64,000 nucleotides of DNA from Pseudomonas capeferrum (GTDB lineage: Bacteria; Pseudomonadota; Gammaproteobacteria; Pseudomonadales; Pseudomonadaceae), in contig NZ_JMIT01000004.1 in the NCBI RefSeq assembly GCF_000731675.1, positions 1 through 64,000 on the forward strand, read 5' to 3'. Of this stretch, positions 24,924 to 32,722 are shown piece after piece. The stretch's first letter is position 1. Each line of letters opens with the position of its first letter. The notes below the pieces were generated by a model, which was not told the origin of the DNA, made no database searches, and saw nothing but the letters and a program-made list of their open reading frames with translations. The translations under genes were made by a program, and so were the position numbers.

Positions 24924-25598
24924 ATGCGCCTCACCCCTACCCTGCTGCTCACCGCCCTGCTGCCCCTGTTCGCCGGTTGCCAACTGATGGCTGACACCCC
25001 AAGCGACCCAAACATCGGCACCACGCGCATGCAGGGCGAACTGAGCGCCGCCGGTGGCCAGTTGCTGTTCAAGCCCTGCAATGAAAGCCGCCGTTTCGTG
25101 ATCAACGACGTCGCTGGCACGGGGGTCCTGCAGGAAGCCGCCAACCTCGCCAAGGATGCCGGCGACAAGCTATTCGCCGATGTGCGCGGGCGCCTTACCG
25201 GCAGCAAGCAGGCCACCAACGACGGCCAGCTCGAAGTGCGCCGGCTTTACCGCCTGGAGCCCTCGACCCGCGCCTGCGAAGACCCCAACTTCAAGCAACT
25301 GACCCTGCGCGCCAACGGCCACGAACCCGACTGGGACATCAAGGCCAGCGGCAAGGGCATGGTCGTCAGCCGGGTTGGTCAAGCGCCGCTGCCCCTGCCG
25401 TTTCTGGAAGAGGAAGTGCCAGGTGGTGGCCTGACCCTGACCAGCGAGGCCAACGGCCAGCACGTGGAGCTTTGGGTCGCACCGCAACGCTGCGTGGACG
25501 TCGCCACCGGGGCGGTGCGCCACCTGCGCGCCGAGCTGCGCATCGACGGCAAGACCCTGCAAGGCTGCGGTTACTACGGCGGTGCGCGCGACAACTGA
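24924..25598 (+). CDS. COG3650-type lipoprotein
   Basis: A 224-residue lipoprotein with signal peptide MRLTPTLLLTALLPLFAGC and Cys19 as lipidation site. The C-terminal 110 residues show the COG3650 pattern LTLRANGHEPDWDIKASG .. RCVDVATGAVRHLRAELRIDGKTLQGCGYYGG, with two conserved cysteines likely forming a disulfide. Function is unknown; relatives are envelope proteins, sometimes with a META/HslJ partner domain. The ATG at 24924 is chosen because it gives the lipobox; the open frame upstream to 24750 runs through the terminator and is rejected. Confidence 0.78.
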   Translation: MRLTPTLLLTALLPLFAGCQLMADTPSDPNIGTTRMQGELSAAGGQLLFKPCNESRRFVINDVAGTGVLQEAANLAKDAGDKLFADVRGRLTGSKQATNDGQLEVRRLYRLEPSTRACEDPNFKQLTLRANGHEPDWDIKASGKGMVVSRVGQAPLPLPFLEEEVPGGGLTLTSEANGQHVELWVAPQRCVDVATGAVRHLRAELRIDGKTLQGCGYYGGARDN

Positions 25599-25701
25599 TC
25601 ACCGGGCGCTTTTATCCTGCCAGTCGGGGCGGCGAACAGCTTATACTTGGCGGTTTGTGTAAAGCCGCCGGCCGCCCATGGCCGGGATACTGGACCCTGC
25701 C

Positions 25702-27309
25702 ATGCTACGAATCACCGAACTGAAGCTGCCCCTGGACCATCCCGACGAAGCCCTGCGCGAAGCCATCGTCCAGCGCCTGGGCATCAACGATGAGCAATTG
25801 CTCAGCTTCAACCTGTTCAAGCGCAGCTACGACGCACGCAAGAAAAACAGCGAACTGCTGTTCATCTACACCATCGACCTCGAAGCCAGCAACGAGGCCG
25901 AGCTGCTTCGCAAGTTCGAAGACGATCGCAACATCGGCGTAGCCCCCGACGTCACCTACAAGTACGTGGGCCACGCCCCCGCCGAGCTCGCACAGCGCCC
26001 GATCGTGGTCGGCTTTGGCCCTTGCGGCATCTTTGCCGGATTGCTGCTGGCGCAGATGGGCTTCAAGCCGATCATCCTCGAACGCGGCAAGGAAGTACGC
26101 CAGCGCACCAAGGACACCTGGGGCCTGTGGCGCAAGAGCGTGCTCAACCCCGAATCCAACGTGCAGTTCGGCGAAGGCGGCGCCGGGACCTTCTCCGACG
26201 GCAAACTGTACAGCCAGATCAAGGACCCGCTGCACCACGGCCGCAAGGTGCTGGAAGAGTTCGTCAAGGCCGGCGCGCCGGATGAGATCCTCTACATCAA
26301 TAAACCGCACATCGGCACCTTCCGCCTGACCGGCATGGTCGAGCAGATGCGCCAGGACATCATCGCCCTGGGCGGTGAAGTGCGTTTCGAGCAGAAGGTC
26401 ACCGACCTGCTGACCGATAACGGCCAGCTGACCGGCGTGGTGCTGGCAAGCGGCGAGCAGCTGCAGTCACGCCATGTGGTTCTGGCCCTGGGGCACAGTG
26501 CCCGCGACACCTTCCGCATGCTGCATGCCAAGGGCGTATTCATGGAGGCCAAGCCGTTCTCGGTCGGTTTCCGTATCGAACACCCGCAAACGCTGATCGA
26601 CAAGGCCCGTCTGGGCAAGTATGCCGGCCACCCGAAACTGGGCGCTGCCGACTACAAACTGGTGTATCACGCCAAGAACGGCCGTTCGGTCTACAGTTTC
26701 TGCATGTGCCCAGGCGGCACCGTGGTCGCCGCCACCAGCGAGCCTGGCCGCGTCGTGACCAACGGCATGAGCCAGTATTCGCGTAACGAACGCAATGCCA
26801 ACTCCGGCATCGTCGTCGGCATCGACCCCGAGCGCGACTACCCGGGCGGCCCGCTGGCCGGCATCGAGCTGCAGGAACGCCTGGAGGCGCACGCCTATGT
26901 CCTGGGTGGCAGCAACTACCAGGCCCCGGCGCAGTTGGTCGGTGACTTCGTAGCCGGCAGGCCGTCCACTGCCCTGGGCAGTGTCGAGCCTTCGTACAAG
27001 CCAGGCGTGACCCTGGGTGACCTGGCGCCCAGCTTGCCGGATTTCGCCATCGAGGCGATCCGCGAAGCGTTGCCGGCATTCGATCGGCAGATCAAGGGCT
27101 ACAACCTGCATGACGCGGTGTTGACCGGTATCGAGACGCGTACCTCTTCGCCGCTGCGCATTACCCGTGGCGAGGACTACCAGAGCCTGAACATGAGGGG
27201 GTTGTTCCCGGCGGGTGAAGGCGCAGGCTACGCGGGCGGTATCCTGTCGGCAGGCGTCGATGGCATTCGCATTGCCGAGGCGGTAGCGCGGGACATGCTC
27301 GGGCTGTAA
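25702..27309 (+). CDS. FAD-dependent oxidoreductase (COG2509 family)
   Basis: A 535-residue cytosolic flavoprotein. An N-terminal domain of about 95 residues (MLRITELKLPLDHPDEAL..) precedes the FAD-binding Rossmann fold. The dinucleotide motif is VGFGPCGIFAGLLLAQMGFKPIILERG, with the typical GxGPxG. Later come GTFSDGKLYSQIKD and the C-terminal FAD segment GLFPAGEGAGYAGGILSAGVDGIRIAEAVA. The family is common and uncharacterised; the reaction is unknown. The ATG at 25702 is preferred over one at 25678 because family members begin MLRITEL. Confidence 0.85.
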   Translation: MLRITELKLPLDHPDEALREAIVQRLGINDEQLLSFNLFKRSYDARKKNSELLFIYTIDLEASNEAELLRKFEDDRNIGVAPDVTYKYVGHAPAELAQRPIVVGFGPCGIFAGLLLAQMGFKPIILERGKEVRQRTKDTWGLWRKSVLNPESNVQFGEGGAGTFSDGKLYSQIKDPLHHGRKVLEEFVKAGAPDEILYINKPHIGTFRLTGMVEQMRQDIIALGGEVRFEQKVTDLLTDNGQLTGVVLASGEQLQSRHVVLALGHSARDTFRMLHAKGVFMEAKPFSVGFRIEHPQTLIDKARLGKYAGHPKLGAADYKLVYHAKNGRSVYSFCMCPGGTVVAATSEPGRVVTNGMSQYSRNERNANSGIVVGIDPERDYPGGPLAGIELQERLEAHAYVLGGSNYQAPAQLVGDFVAGRPSTALGSVEPSYKPGVTLGDLAPSLPDFAIEAIREALPAFDRQIKGYNLHDAVLTGIETRTSSPLRITRGEDYQSLNMRGLFPAGEGAGYAGGILSAGVDGIRIAEAVARDMLGL

Positions 27310-27322
27310 GGCAGCAAGTTTC

Positions 27323-27361
27323 ATGCGCCCCCTGCGCGGGCAAGTCTGCGCAGGGGGCATG
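27323..27361. terminator. GC-rich hairpin after the flavoprotein gene
   Basis: GCCCCCTGCGC at 27327-27337 pairs with GCGCAGGGGGC at 27348-27358. It lies 17 bases past the stop. No T-run follows, so it may act as a weak terminator or 3' end protector. Confidence 0.5.
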
Positions 27362-27461
27362 ACCATCGCCAGAAAAGTCTGCGCGAATAATCAGATTTCC
27401 CCTACCTCACCGTTCCTCAGCTGCGTCTAGTCTTCCCACAGCCAAGGCGGCAATACCATAT

Positions 27462-27486
27462 AACAAAAACGAATATAGTTTTTGTT
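27462..27486. promoter_or_regulatory. AT-rich inverted repeat upstream of nhaA
   Basis: AACAAAAAC and GTTTTTGTT form perfect nine-base arms around a seven-base centre, about 75-95 bases before the nhaA start. It could be an operator or a small hairpin near the nhaA transcription start. Confidence 0.45.
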
Positions 27487-27558
27487 TTAAAGCATATCGC
27501 CACAAGCTAGGGTGTACGCCCGTTCCGTAATCAACCTCTCATGGAGAGCCCATAGCCC

Positions 27559-28734
27559 GTGCGTAGCCTCTTCACCCGATTCTTTCAGCTCGAAGCCGCC
27601 AGCGGCCTGCTGCTGATCGCTGCGGCCATCCTTGCTCTGGTCATCAACAACTCACCTTTGTCCTACCTGTACAACGGCCTGCTGGACGTCCCGGTCGCCG
27701 TCAAGGTTGGCGCGCTGGAGATAGCCAAGCCTTTGTTGCTGTGGATCAACGACGGCCTCATGGCGCTGTTCTTCCTGCTCATCGGCCTGGAGGTCAAGCG
27801 CGAGGTGGTCGACGGCCAGCTGTCGAAGCCCTCGCAGGTAATCCTGCCCGCTACCGCCGCAGTGGGTGGCATGGTGGTACCGGCACTGGTCTACTGGTTC
27901 ATCAACCGCGACAACCCTGCAGCCGTCGCCGGCTGGGCCATCCCCACCGCCACCGATATCGCCTTCGCCCTTGGCGTGCTGGCATTGCTGGGCAAGCGTG
28001 TCCCGGCGTCGCTCAAGCTGTTCTTGATGACCCTCGCGATCATCGATGACCTGGGTGCAATCATTGTCATTGCCCTGTTCTACTCGGGCACCTTGTCCAG
28101 CGTGTCACTTATGCTGGCAGCGGCCTGCCTGGTAGCGCTGATAGCCATGAACCGGCTTGGCGTAGTCAAGCTCGGGCCTTACCTGATCATCGGCCTGGTG
28201 CTTTGGGTATGCGTGCTCAAGAGCGGTGTCCACGCCACATTGGCGGGTGTCGCCCTGGCGCTGTGCATTCCACTGCGCACACGCAACGCGGAAAGCTCGC
28301 CGCTGCTGTCGCTGGAACACGCCCTGCACCCTTGGGTGGCCTATGCCATTCTGCCGCTGTTCGCGTTCGCCAACGCCGGTGTCTCGTTGGCCGGCATGAC
28401 GTTAGAAAGCTTCACCCACCCGGTACCGCTGGGTATCGCTGTCGGCTTGCTGGCGGGCAAGACTGTGGGGGTGTTCGGCCTGACCTGGCTTGCGATCAAG
28501 CTTCGCCTGGCGGCGTTGCCTACGGGTGCAAGCTGGGGGCAGTTGCTGGGGGTGGCGATACTCTGCGGCATCGGCTTCACCATGAGCCTGTTCGTAGGTT
28601 CCCTGGCCTTCGTGCCAGGCAGCAGTGACTATGCGGGCATGGACCGTATGGGCATTCTCACCGGCTCGTTCATCGCTGCGGTCGTCGGCTATGCCGTTAC
28701 CGCAATGGCCAGCCGCGCCCCCCGCACGCACTAA
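27559..28734 (+). CDS. nhaA: Na+/H+ antiporter NhaA
   Basis: A 391-residue inner-membrane antiporter exchanging cytosolic sodium for external protons. The family signature is clear: QLEAASGLLLIAAAILALVINNS at the start, the unwound-helix and ion-site segment GWAIPTATDIAFALGVLALLG with its aspartate, and LFLMTLAIIDDLGAIIVIA with the paired Asp residues that bind Na+. The downstream GIGFTMSLFVG segment is also present. The start codon is GTG with GGAG in the leader. Length is typical. A terminator follows immediately. Confidence 0.96.
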   Translation: MRSLFTRFFQLEAASGLLLIAAAILALVINNSPLSYLYNGLLDVPVAVKVGALEIAKPLLLWINDGLMALFFLLIGLEVKREVVDGQLSKPSQVILPATAAVGGMVVPALVYWFINRDNPAAVAGWAIPTATDIAFALGVLALLGKRVPASLKLFLMTLAIIDDLGAIIVIALFYSGTLSSVSLMLAAACLVALIAMNRLGVVKLGPYLIIGLVLWVCVLKSGVHATLAGVALALCIPLRTRNAESSPLLSLEHALHPWVAYAILPLFAFANAGVSLAGMTLESFTHPVPLGIAVGLLAGKTVGVFGLTWLAIKLRLAALPTGASWGQLLGVAILCGIGFTMSLFVGSLAFVPGSSDYAGMDRMGILTGSFIAAVVGYAVTAMASRAPRTH

Positions 28735-28748
28735 AGTAGAAGCGGCAT

Positions 28749-28792
28749 GAAAAAACCCCGACTGGCGTGGCCAGATCGGGGTTTTGCGTTTT
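28749..28792. terminator. Bidirectional terminator between nhaA and slyB
   Basis: AAAAACCCCGA and TCGGGGTTTT flank an inner CTGG/CCAG stem, with A- and T-runs on both sides. It serves the convergent nhaA and slyB genes. Confidence 0.88.
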
Positions 28793-28814
28793 TGCGCTAC
28801 AGCCGGTGCAAGGC

Positions 28815-29279
28815 TCAGTGCGAGACGCGGCTGGTACCGTCGACGGTCATGATGCGAACACGTTCGCCAACCCGGAAAATCTCGTTTTCCTGAACGGCCT
28901 GCACATAGGCACGCATGCTGCCATCGTCTTCACGCACGGTGATTTCCACACCCTGGGTACGGGTGATGCCTTCTTCGGCGGCAGAACCTGCCAGGCCACC
29001 GGCAACCGCACCAATCACTGCCGCGACGATGCTGCCACGGCCACCCCCGACTGCACTGCCGGCAACGCCGCCGACAATCGCACCCGCGCCACCGCCGATC
29101 GGGGTCTTGGTGCCTTCGATCTTGACCGGACGCAAGGATTCGATGGTCCCCATGCGTACGGTCTGCACGCGACGGGCCTCATCACGGGAGTAGCTATCGC
29201 CGGTCAGGCTCGAGGCACAGCCCCCCAGCAACAGCGACATGGTGGTGAAGGTCGCCACCAGCAAAGCGGATTTACGCAT
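28815..29279 (-). CDS. slyB: Outer-membrane lipoprotein SlyB, glycine-zipper type
   Basis: A 154-residue lipoprotein with lipobox LLGGC (Cys at about residue 20). The central region is a double glycine zipper (GGGAGAIVGGVAGSAVGGGRG .. GAVAGGLAGSAAEEG) that spans or inserts into the outer membrane, followed by a small beta domain. SlyB forms oligomeric rings that shield outer-membrane proteins during envelope stress. GGAG nine bases before 29279 fixes the start. Residues near Cys (CASS) predict outer-membrane sorting. Confidence 0.88.
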   Translation of the reverse strand: MRKSALLVATFTTMSLLLGGCASSLTGDSYSRDEARRVQTVRMGTIESLRPVKIEGTKTPIGGGAGAIVGGVAGSAVGGGRGSIVAAVIGAVAGGLAGSAAEEGITRTQGVEITVREDDGSMRAYVQAVQENEIFRVGERVRIMTVDGTSRVSH

Positions 29280-29429
29280 GGGTAAAGTCTCCATAAGTCA
29301 TCGGTGTTCATTAGACGCTGCACATTGACGGCTGTCACGGCACAGACGTAATAAAATTGTTTTCATTCAGCCTGGGTACAGCCTACCTGGACTGTATCGT
29401 GGGCCTTTCAAGTGAGACCAAGGATAGCC

Positions 29430-29663
29430 ATGGATTACTTCATCGTCGTGGTCACGACTGTCGCAGGGCTGTACTTCCATGGGTGGCTGTATGTGCGGAT
29501 GCGCCGCTGGATGGACCGCGACCTGGCGCTGTCGCTGGCCGGGGAGGATGTGCGCAAACGTGAGTACATGCTGCGACGGCTGGAGCAGGCGCGGGTGCAG
29601 AAGGTCAGGCGCAAGGCGCTGGCGGAGTGGTTGGCGCGTGAGGCGGCGGCTTATCAGGGGTAG
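29430..29663 (+). CDS. Small membrane-anchored protein, unknown
   Basis: A 77-residue protein with one N-terminal helix (MDYFIVVVTTVAGLYFHGWL) followed by a strongly charged, helix-forming tail rich in arginine. The topology looks like an N-terminal anchor with a cytosolic basic tail. AAGGA precedes the ATG at 29430; a GTG at 29412 is less likely. It is convergent with pdxH. I do not recognise a family. Confidence 0.65.
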   Translation: MDYFIVVVTTVAGLYFHGWLYVRMRRWMDRDLALSLAGEDVRKREYMLRRLEQARVQKVRRKALAEWLAREAAAYQG

Positions 29664-29672
29664 CGTTGCAAT

Positions 29673-29697
29673 CTTGGGGCTGCTGCGCAGCCCCAAG
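29673..29697. terminator. Terminator between small membrane gene and pdxH
   Basis: CTTGGGGCTG pairs with CAGCCCCAAG around a five-base loop, in the 38-base gap between convergent stops. Confidence 0.7.
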
Positions 29698-29701
29698 GAT
29701 T

Positions 29702-30349
29702 TCAAGGCGCCAACCGCTCCCGCAGCCATTGCCCATCGACCAGGCGATAGTTCATCCGGTCATGCAAGCGGCTGGTACGCCCCTGCCAGAACTCGACCCG
29801 CTCAGGCAACAGGCGATACCCGCCCCAATGCTCCGGGCAGTGCGGCTGAGTGTCGGAGAACCGTGCTTCGGTCGCCTTCACCAACGCTTCCAACGTTTCA
29901 CGGCCACTGATGACCTGGCTCTGAGGCGAGGCCCAGGCCCCCAGGCGGCTGCCCAGAGGGCGCACCTGGTAGTAGTCGTCCGACTCCTTGGCCGTGACCT
30001 TTTCAACCCGCCCTTCGATGCGCACCTGGCGCTCCAACGCTGGCCAGAAGAACGTCATGGCGGCGAAAGGGTTAGCCTGCAACTGCTGGCCCTTGGCGCT
30101 TTCGTAGTTGGTAAAGAAGGTAAAGCCACGCTCATCGAGCCCCTTGAGCAGCAGTACGCGGCAATGGGGGCGACCCTCGCCATCGACCGTGGCAAGGGTC
30201 AAGGCGTTGGCTTCGACCGGGGGTTGCTCGGTTTTCACCGCATCGGCGAACCACTGGTGGAACAAAGCGAACGGCTCACCCGGGGCCTGGGCTTCAGCCA
30301 GGCCATCACGGGTGTAGTCGCGGCGCATATCGGCCAGGGATTGGGTCAT
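29702..30349 (-). CDS. pdxH: Pyridoxamine 5'-phosphate oxidase
   Basis: A 215-residue FMN enzyme that makes pyridoxal 5'-phosphate from pyridoxine or pyridoxamine phosphate. FMN-binding segments are clear: CRVLLLKGLDERGFTFFTNYESAKGQQL, FFWPALERQVRIEGRVEKV and the C-terminal dimer/substrate block WGGYRLLPERVEFWQGRTSRLHDR, ending in the conserved WLRERLAP. Length is standard. It is 19 bases downstream of the OmpA-lipoprotein gene on the same strand and may share its transcript. Confidence 0.96.
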   Translation of the reverse strand: MTQSLADMRRDYTRDGLAEAQAPGEPFALFHQWFADAVKTEQPPVEANALTLATVDGEGRPHCRVLLLKGLDERGFTFFTNYESAKGQQLQANPFAAMTFFWPALERQVRIEGRVEKVTAKESDDYYQVRPLGSRLGAWASPQSQVISGRETLEALVKATEARFSDTQPHCPEHWGGYRLLPERVEFWQGRTSRLHDRMNYRLVDGQWLRERLAP

Positions 30350-30368
30350 GGCTGCGTTTCCTTGACGA

Positions 30369-31358
30369 TCAGTTGGTCTTCGCAGGGCTGTTGGCGGCTA
30401 CTTTTTTGTCAACGGTCGCCTTCTTGGCGGCGGGCTTGACCGCTGCGGCCTTCTTCTTGGCAGCAGTCTTGGCAGGTGCCTTGGCCTTGGCGACAGGCTT
30501 TTTCGCGGCAGGTTTGGCAGCGGCCTTGGCGGCGGGCTTGCTGGTGGCAGCCTTGGCGGCAGGCGCCTTGGCATCCTGAACAGCAACCATCGAAGCTGGG
30601 GTAGGTGCCGGCGTGGCCTGTTGGTACTTGGCCAACAGCGCCACCATGGTGTTCTGCGGCGTCAGCAGCATTTCCACACGGCGGTTCAGGGCACGGCCTT
30701 CGGCGCTGTCGTTGGCGGCACGCGGCATGACCGAACCCATACCCTTGAGGATCAGGCGATCACGTTGCAGGCCACTGAGGCGGAAGATCGCCGACACCGA
30801 AGCGGCGCGCTCCAGGCTGAGCTTCTGGTTGACAGCCGCAGCACCGCTGCTGTCGGCATGGCCCAATACCAGCACCGCGGTCTTGGCATCGCCCTCGACG
30901 GTCTTGGCTACGCGGGTGATCGGCCCCAGGGTCATTGGCAGCAGCATGTTCGGGCGGTCAGGGTTGTACGAACTGTCCACCGGGATGGTCACCGCCAGGA
31001 CATTGTCACGGCGCTCCAGCTCCAGTTTGCTGTCCTTGATGGCTTCACGCAGCTTGGGCTCGTATTCATCCAGCCAGGCTTGGGTAGCCTTCTGGTCGAT
31101 CTTCGGCACGACCGGCCCTTTGGCCTGCTTGTCGTCACCGCCGAATGGCCACCACCAGCGGCTGGCGCTTTCCGACTTGGCATCGGCCTTGGCCACTTTT
31201 TCGGTGACGGCTTCCTTCACTTCCTGCTCGGCAACCTGGTCCGAACCGAAAGGCCACCAGCTGGAGCCACTGCCCTTCGCGGCGTCCGGGGAGTGACTGG
31301 CGCAGCCGGTAACGGCGGTCAGGCACAGGGCGAGTGCTAAGGATTTATGTGAAGACAT
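30369..31358 (-). CDS. OmpA-domain lipoprotein with lysine/alanine-rich tail
   Basis: A 329-residue lipoprotein (lipobox AVTGC). The N-terminal part carries two copies of a tryptophan-rich motif, WWPFGSDQ and WWPFGGDD, separated by a charged segment. An OmpA-like peptidoglycan-binding domain follows (VLVLGHADSSG .. LSLERAASVSAIF .. NRRVEMLL). The last 70 residues or so are almost only Lys, Ala and Pro in KPAAKAAAK-type repeats, resembling histone H1 or AlgP C-termini. The start at 31358 gives the lipobox; an upstream ATG at 31400 would bury it. The tail could bind polyanions such as LPS or DNA, but that is inference. Confidence 0.82.
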   Translation of the reverse strand: MSSHKSLALALCLTAVTGCASHSPDAAKGSGSSWWPFGSDQVAEQEVKEAVTEKVAKADAKSESASRWWWPFGGDDKQAKGPVVPKIDQKATQAWLDEYEPKLREAIKDSKLELERRDNVLAVTIPVDSSYNPDRPNMLLPMTLGPITRVAKTVEGDAKTAVLVLGHADSSGAAAVNQKLSLERAASVSAIFRLSGLQRDRLILKGMGSVMPRAANDSAEGRALNRRVEMLLTPQNTMVALLAKYQQATPAPTPASMVAVQDAKAPAAKAATSKPAAKAAAKPAAKKPVAKAKAPAKTAAKKKAAAVKPAAKKATVDKKVAANSPAKTN

Positions 31359-31456
31359 CAGCGATACACCATGAAATAGAAAGAAATTTTGCCTACGCAT
31401 TCAGGCGTTGGCATTGAGGATAGTCAAAGGGGTTGGCCAATACCCGCATTACCCGA

Positions 31457-32602
31457 TCAAAGGCAACTGGCAAGCACGCGTACCAGTTTCTGCGCTCTTG
31501 GGTCCATCAGCACATAGGGGCCCAGGGTATTGACCACAAAGCCAAAGGCCACATCGTGCTCCGGGTCGGCGAAACCTACCGAGCCGCCCGCGCCAGGGTG
31601 CCCGAAGGCGCGGGCACCGAGGCCAAAGGTGGCATTGGCCACCTCGGGCTGGTCGAGCATGCAGCCCAGGCCGAAACGGGTCTGGGTCAGCAGCGTGCGG
31701 TCCTGGCCGATACTGTGCTCGCGCGTCAGTTCGTCGAGCAGCTCGGATTCAAGCAGGCTGCCATCGAGCAGGCCGGCATAGAACCCGGCCAGGCTACGGG
31801 CATTGCCGTGGCCGTTTGCCGCCGGCTGCTGCATGCGCCGCCACTCGGGCTTGTTGGTGCTGGTGAGAATCGCCGGCGGGTTGGTAAAGGCGCGGGTGGA
31901 CAGCGCCTCAGGCTCGCGCATGGTCACCTGCAGCAAGCGCTGGGCAGCGGCATCGCCGGGGTTGCCCTTGCCGCGCGCAATATGCGCCACGCGATGGAAT
32001 TCTTCGTCGGCCAGGCCGACATGAAAGTCCAGCCCCAGCGGCCGCGCCGTACGGGCCACGATCGAGTCGCCTGGGCCACGACCATCAGCGCGGCGGATCA
32101 GCTCACCGATCAGCCAGCCGTACGTGATGGCGGCATAACCGTGTTCGACCCCAGGCGTCCACCAAGGGGTTTCGGCGGCCAAGGCATCGACCATCGCCTG
32201 CCAGTCATACAATGCCTCGGCAGGCAGCAGTTCACGGATGGCCGGCAGGCCCGCACGGTGGCTGAGTAACTGGCGCAGGGTGATGGACTGCTTGTCGGCC
32301 TGGGCGAATTCGGGCCAGTAACGGGCCACCGGAGCGTCCAGTGCCAGCTTGCCCTCGCCCACCAACTGCAAGGCGGTGACCGCAGTGAAGGTTTTGGTGC
32401 AGGAGAACAGGTTGGCGATAGTGTCGCTGTGCCAGGCCTGCTGCCCGTCCTTGTCGGCGGTGCCCGCCCACAGGTCGATAACGGTCTCGCCGCCCACCTG
32501 GATGCACAGCGCCGCACCACGCTCCTGGGGATCATCGAACAACTCGGCGAAGGCTTCACGCACCGCCTCGAACTTCAGCTCATAGTGACCCTGGATCTGC
32601 AC
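31457..32602 (-). CDS. Serine hydrolase of the EstB/beta-lactamase class C family
   Basis: A 381-residue cytosolic or secreted-without-signal esterase-like enzyme. The nucleophile motif SCTK (SxxK) sits near residue 82, and the tyrosine motif is in the segment HGYAAITYGWLIGEL. A late GHPGAGGSVGFADP matches the EstB family rather than true AmpC. The substrate is unknown; esters are likely by family. A GTG at 32602 with GGAG eight bases upstream is the best start; the frame extends to an ATG at 32641 without support. No signal peptide is visible. Confidence 0.82.
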   Translation of the reverse strand: MQIQGHYELKFEAVREAFAELFDDPQERGAALCIQVGGETVIDLWAGTADKDGQQAWHSDTIANLFSCTKTFTAVTALQLVGEGKLALDAPVARYWPEFAQADKQSITLRQLLSHRAGLPAIRELLPAEALYDWQAMVDALAAETPWWTPGVEHGYAAITYGWLIGELIRRADGRGPGDSIVARTARPLGLDFHVGLADEEFHRVAHIARGKGNPGDAAAQRLLQVTMREPEALSTRAFTNPPAILTSTNKPEWRRMQQPAANGHGNARSLAGFYAGLLDGSLLESELLDELTREHSIGQDRTLLTQTRFGLGCMLDQPEVANATFGLGARAFGHPGAGGSVGFADPEHDVAFGFVVNTLGPYVLMDPRAQKLVRVLASCL

Positions 32603-32722
32603 CCGCTGTTCTCCGTACGACCGTCTGAAAATGGCGTGCATTGTTTCAGTAGTTGGCGGTTTTGCAAACTGGCTTAGGCTCGATGGTCGCCAGCAAAGGG
32701 GCCGCTTGACGACCCCGATGGC

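Noticed and set aside
31457..32602. AmpC beta-lactamase
   Set aside because: SxxK is present, but there is no signal peptide and the C-terminal glycine-rich block fits EstB-type esterases.
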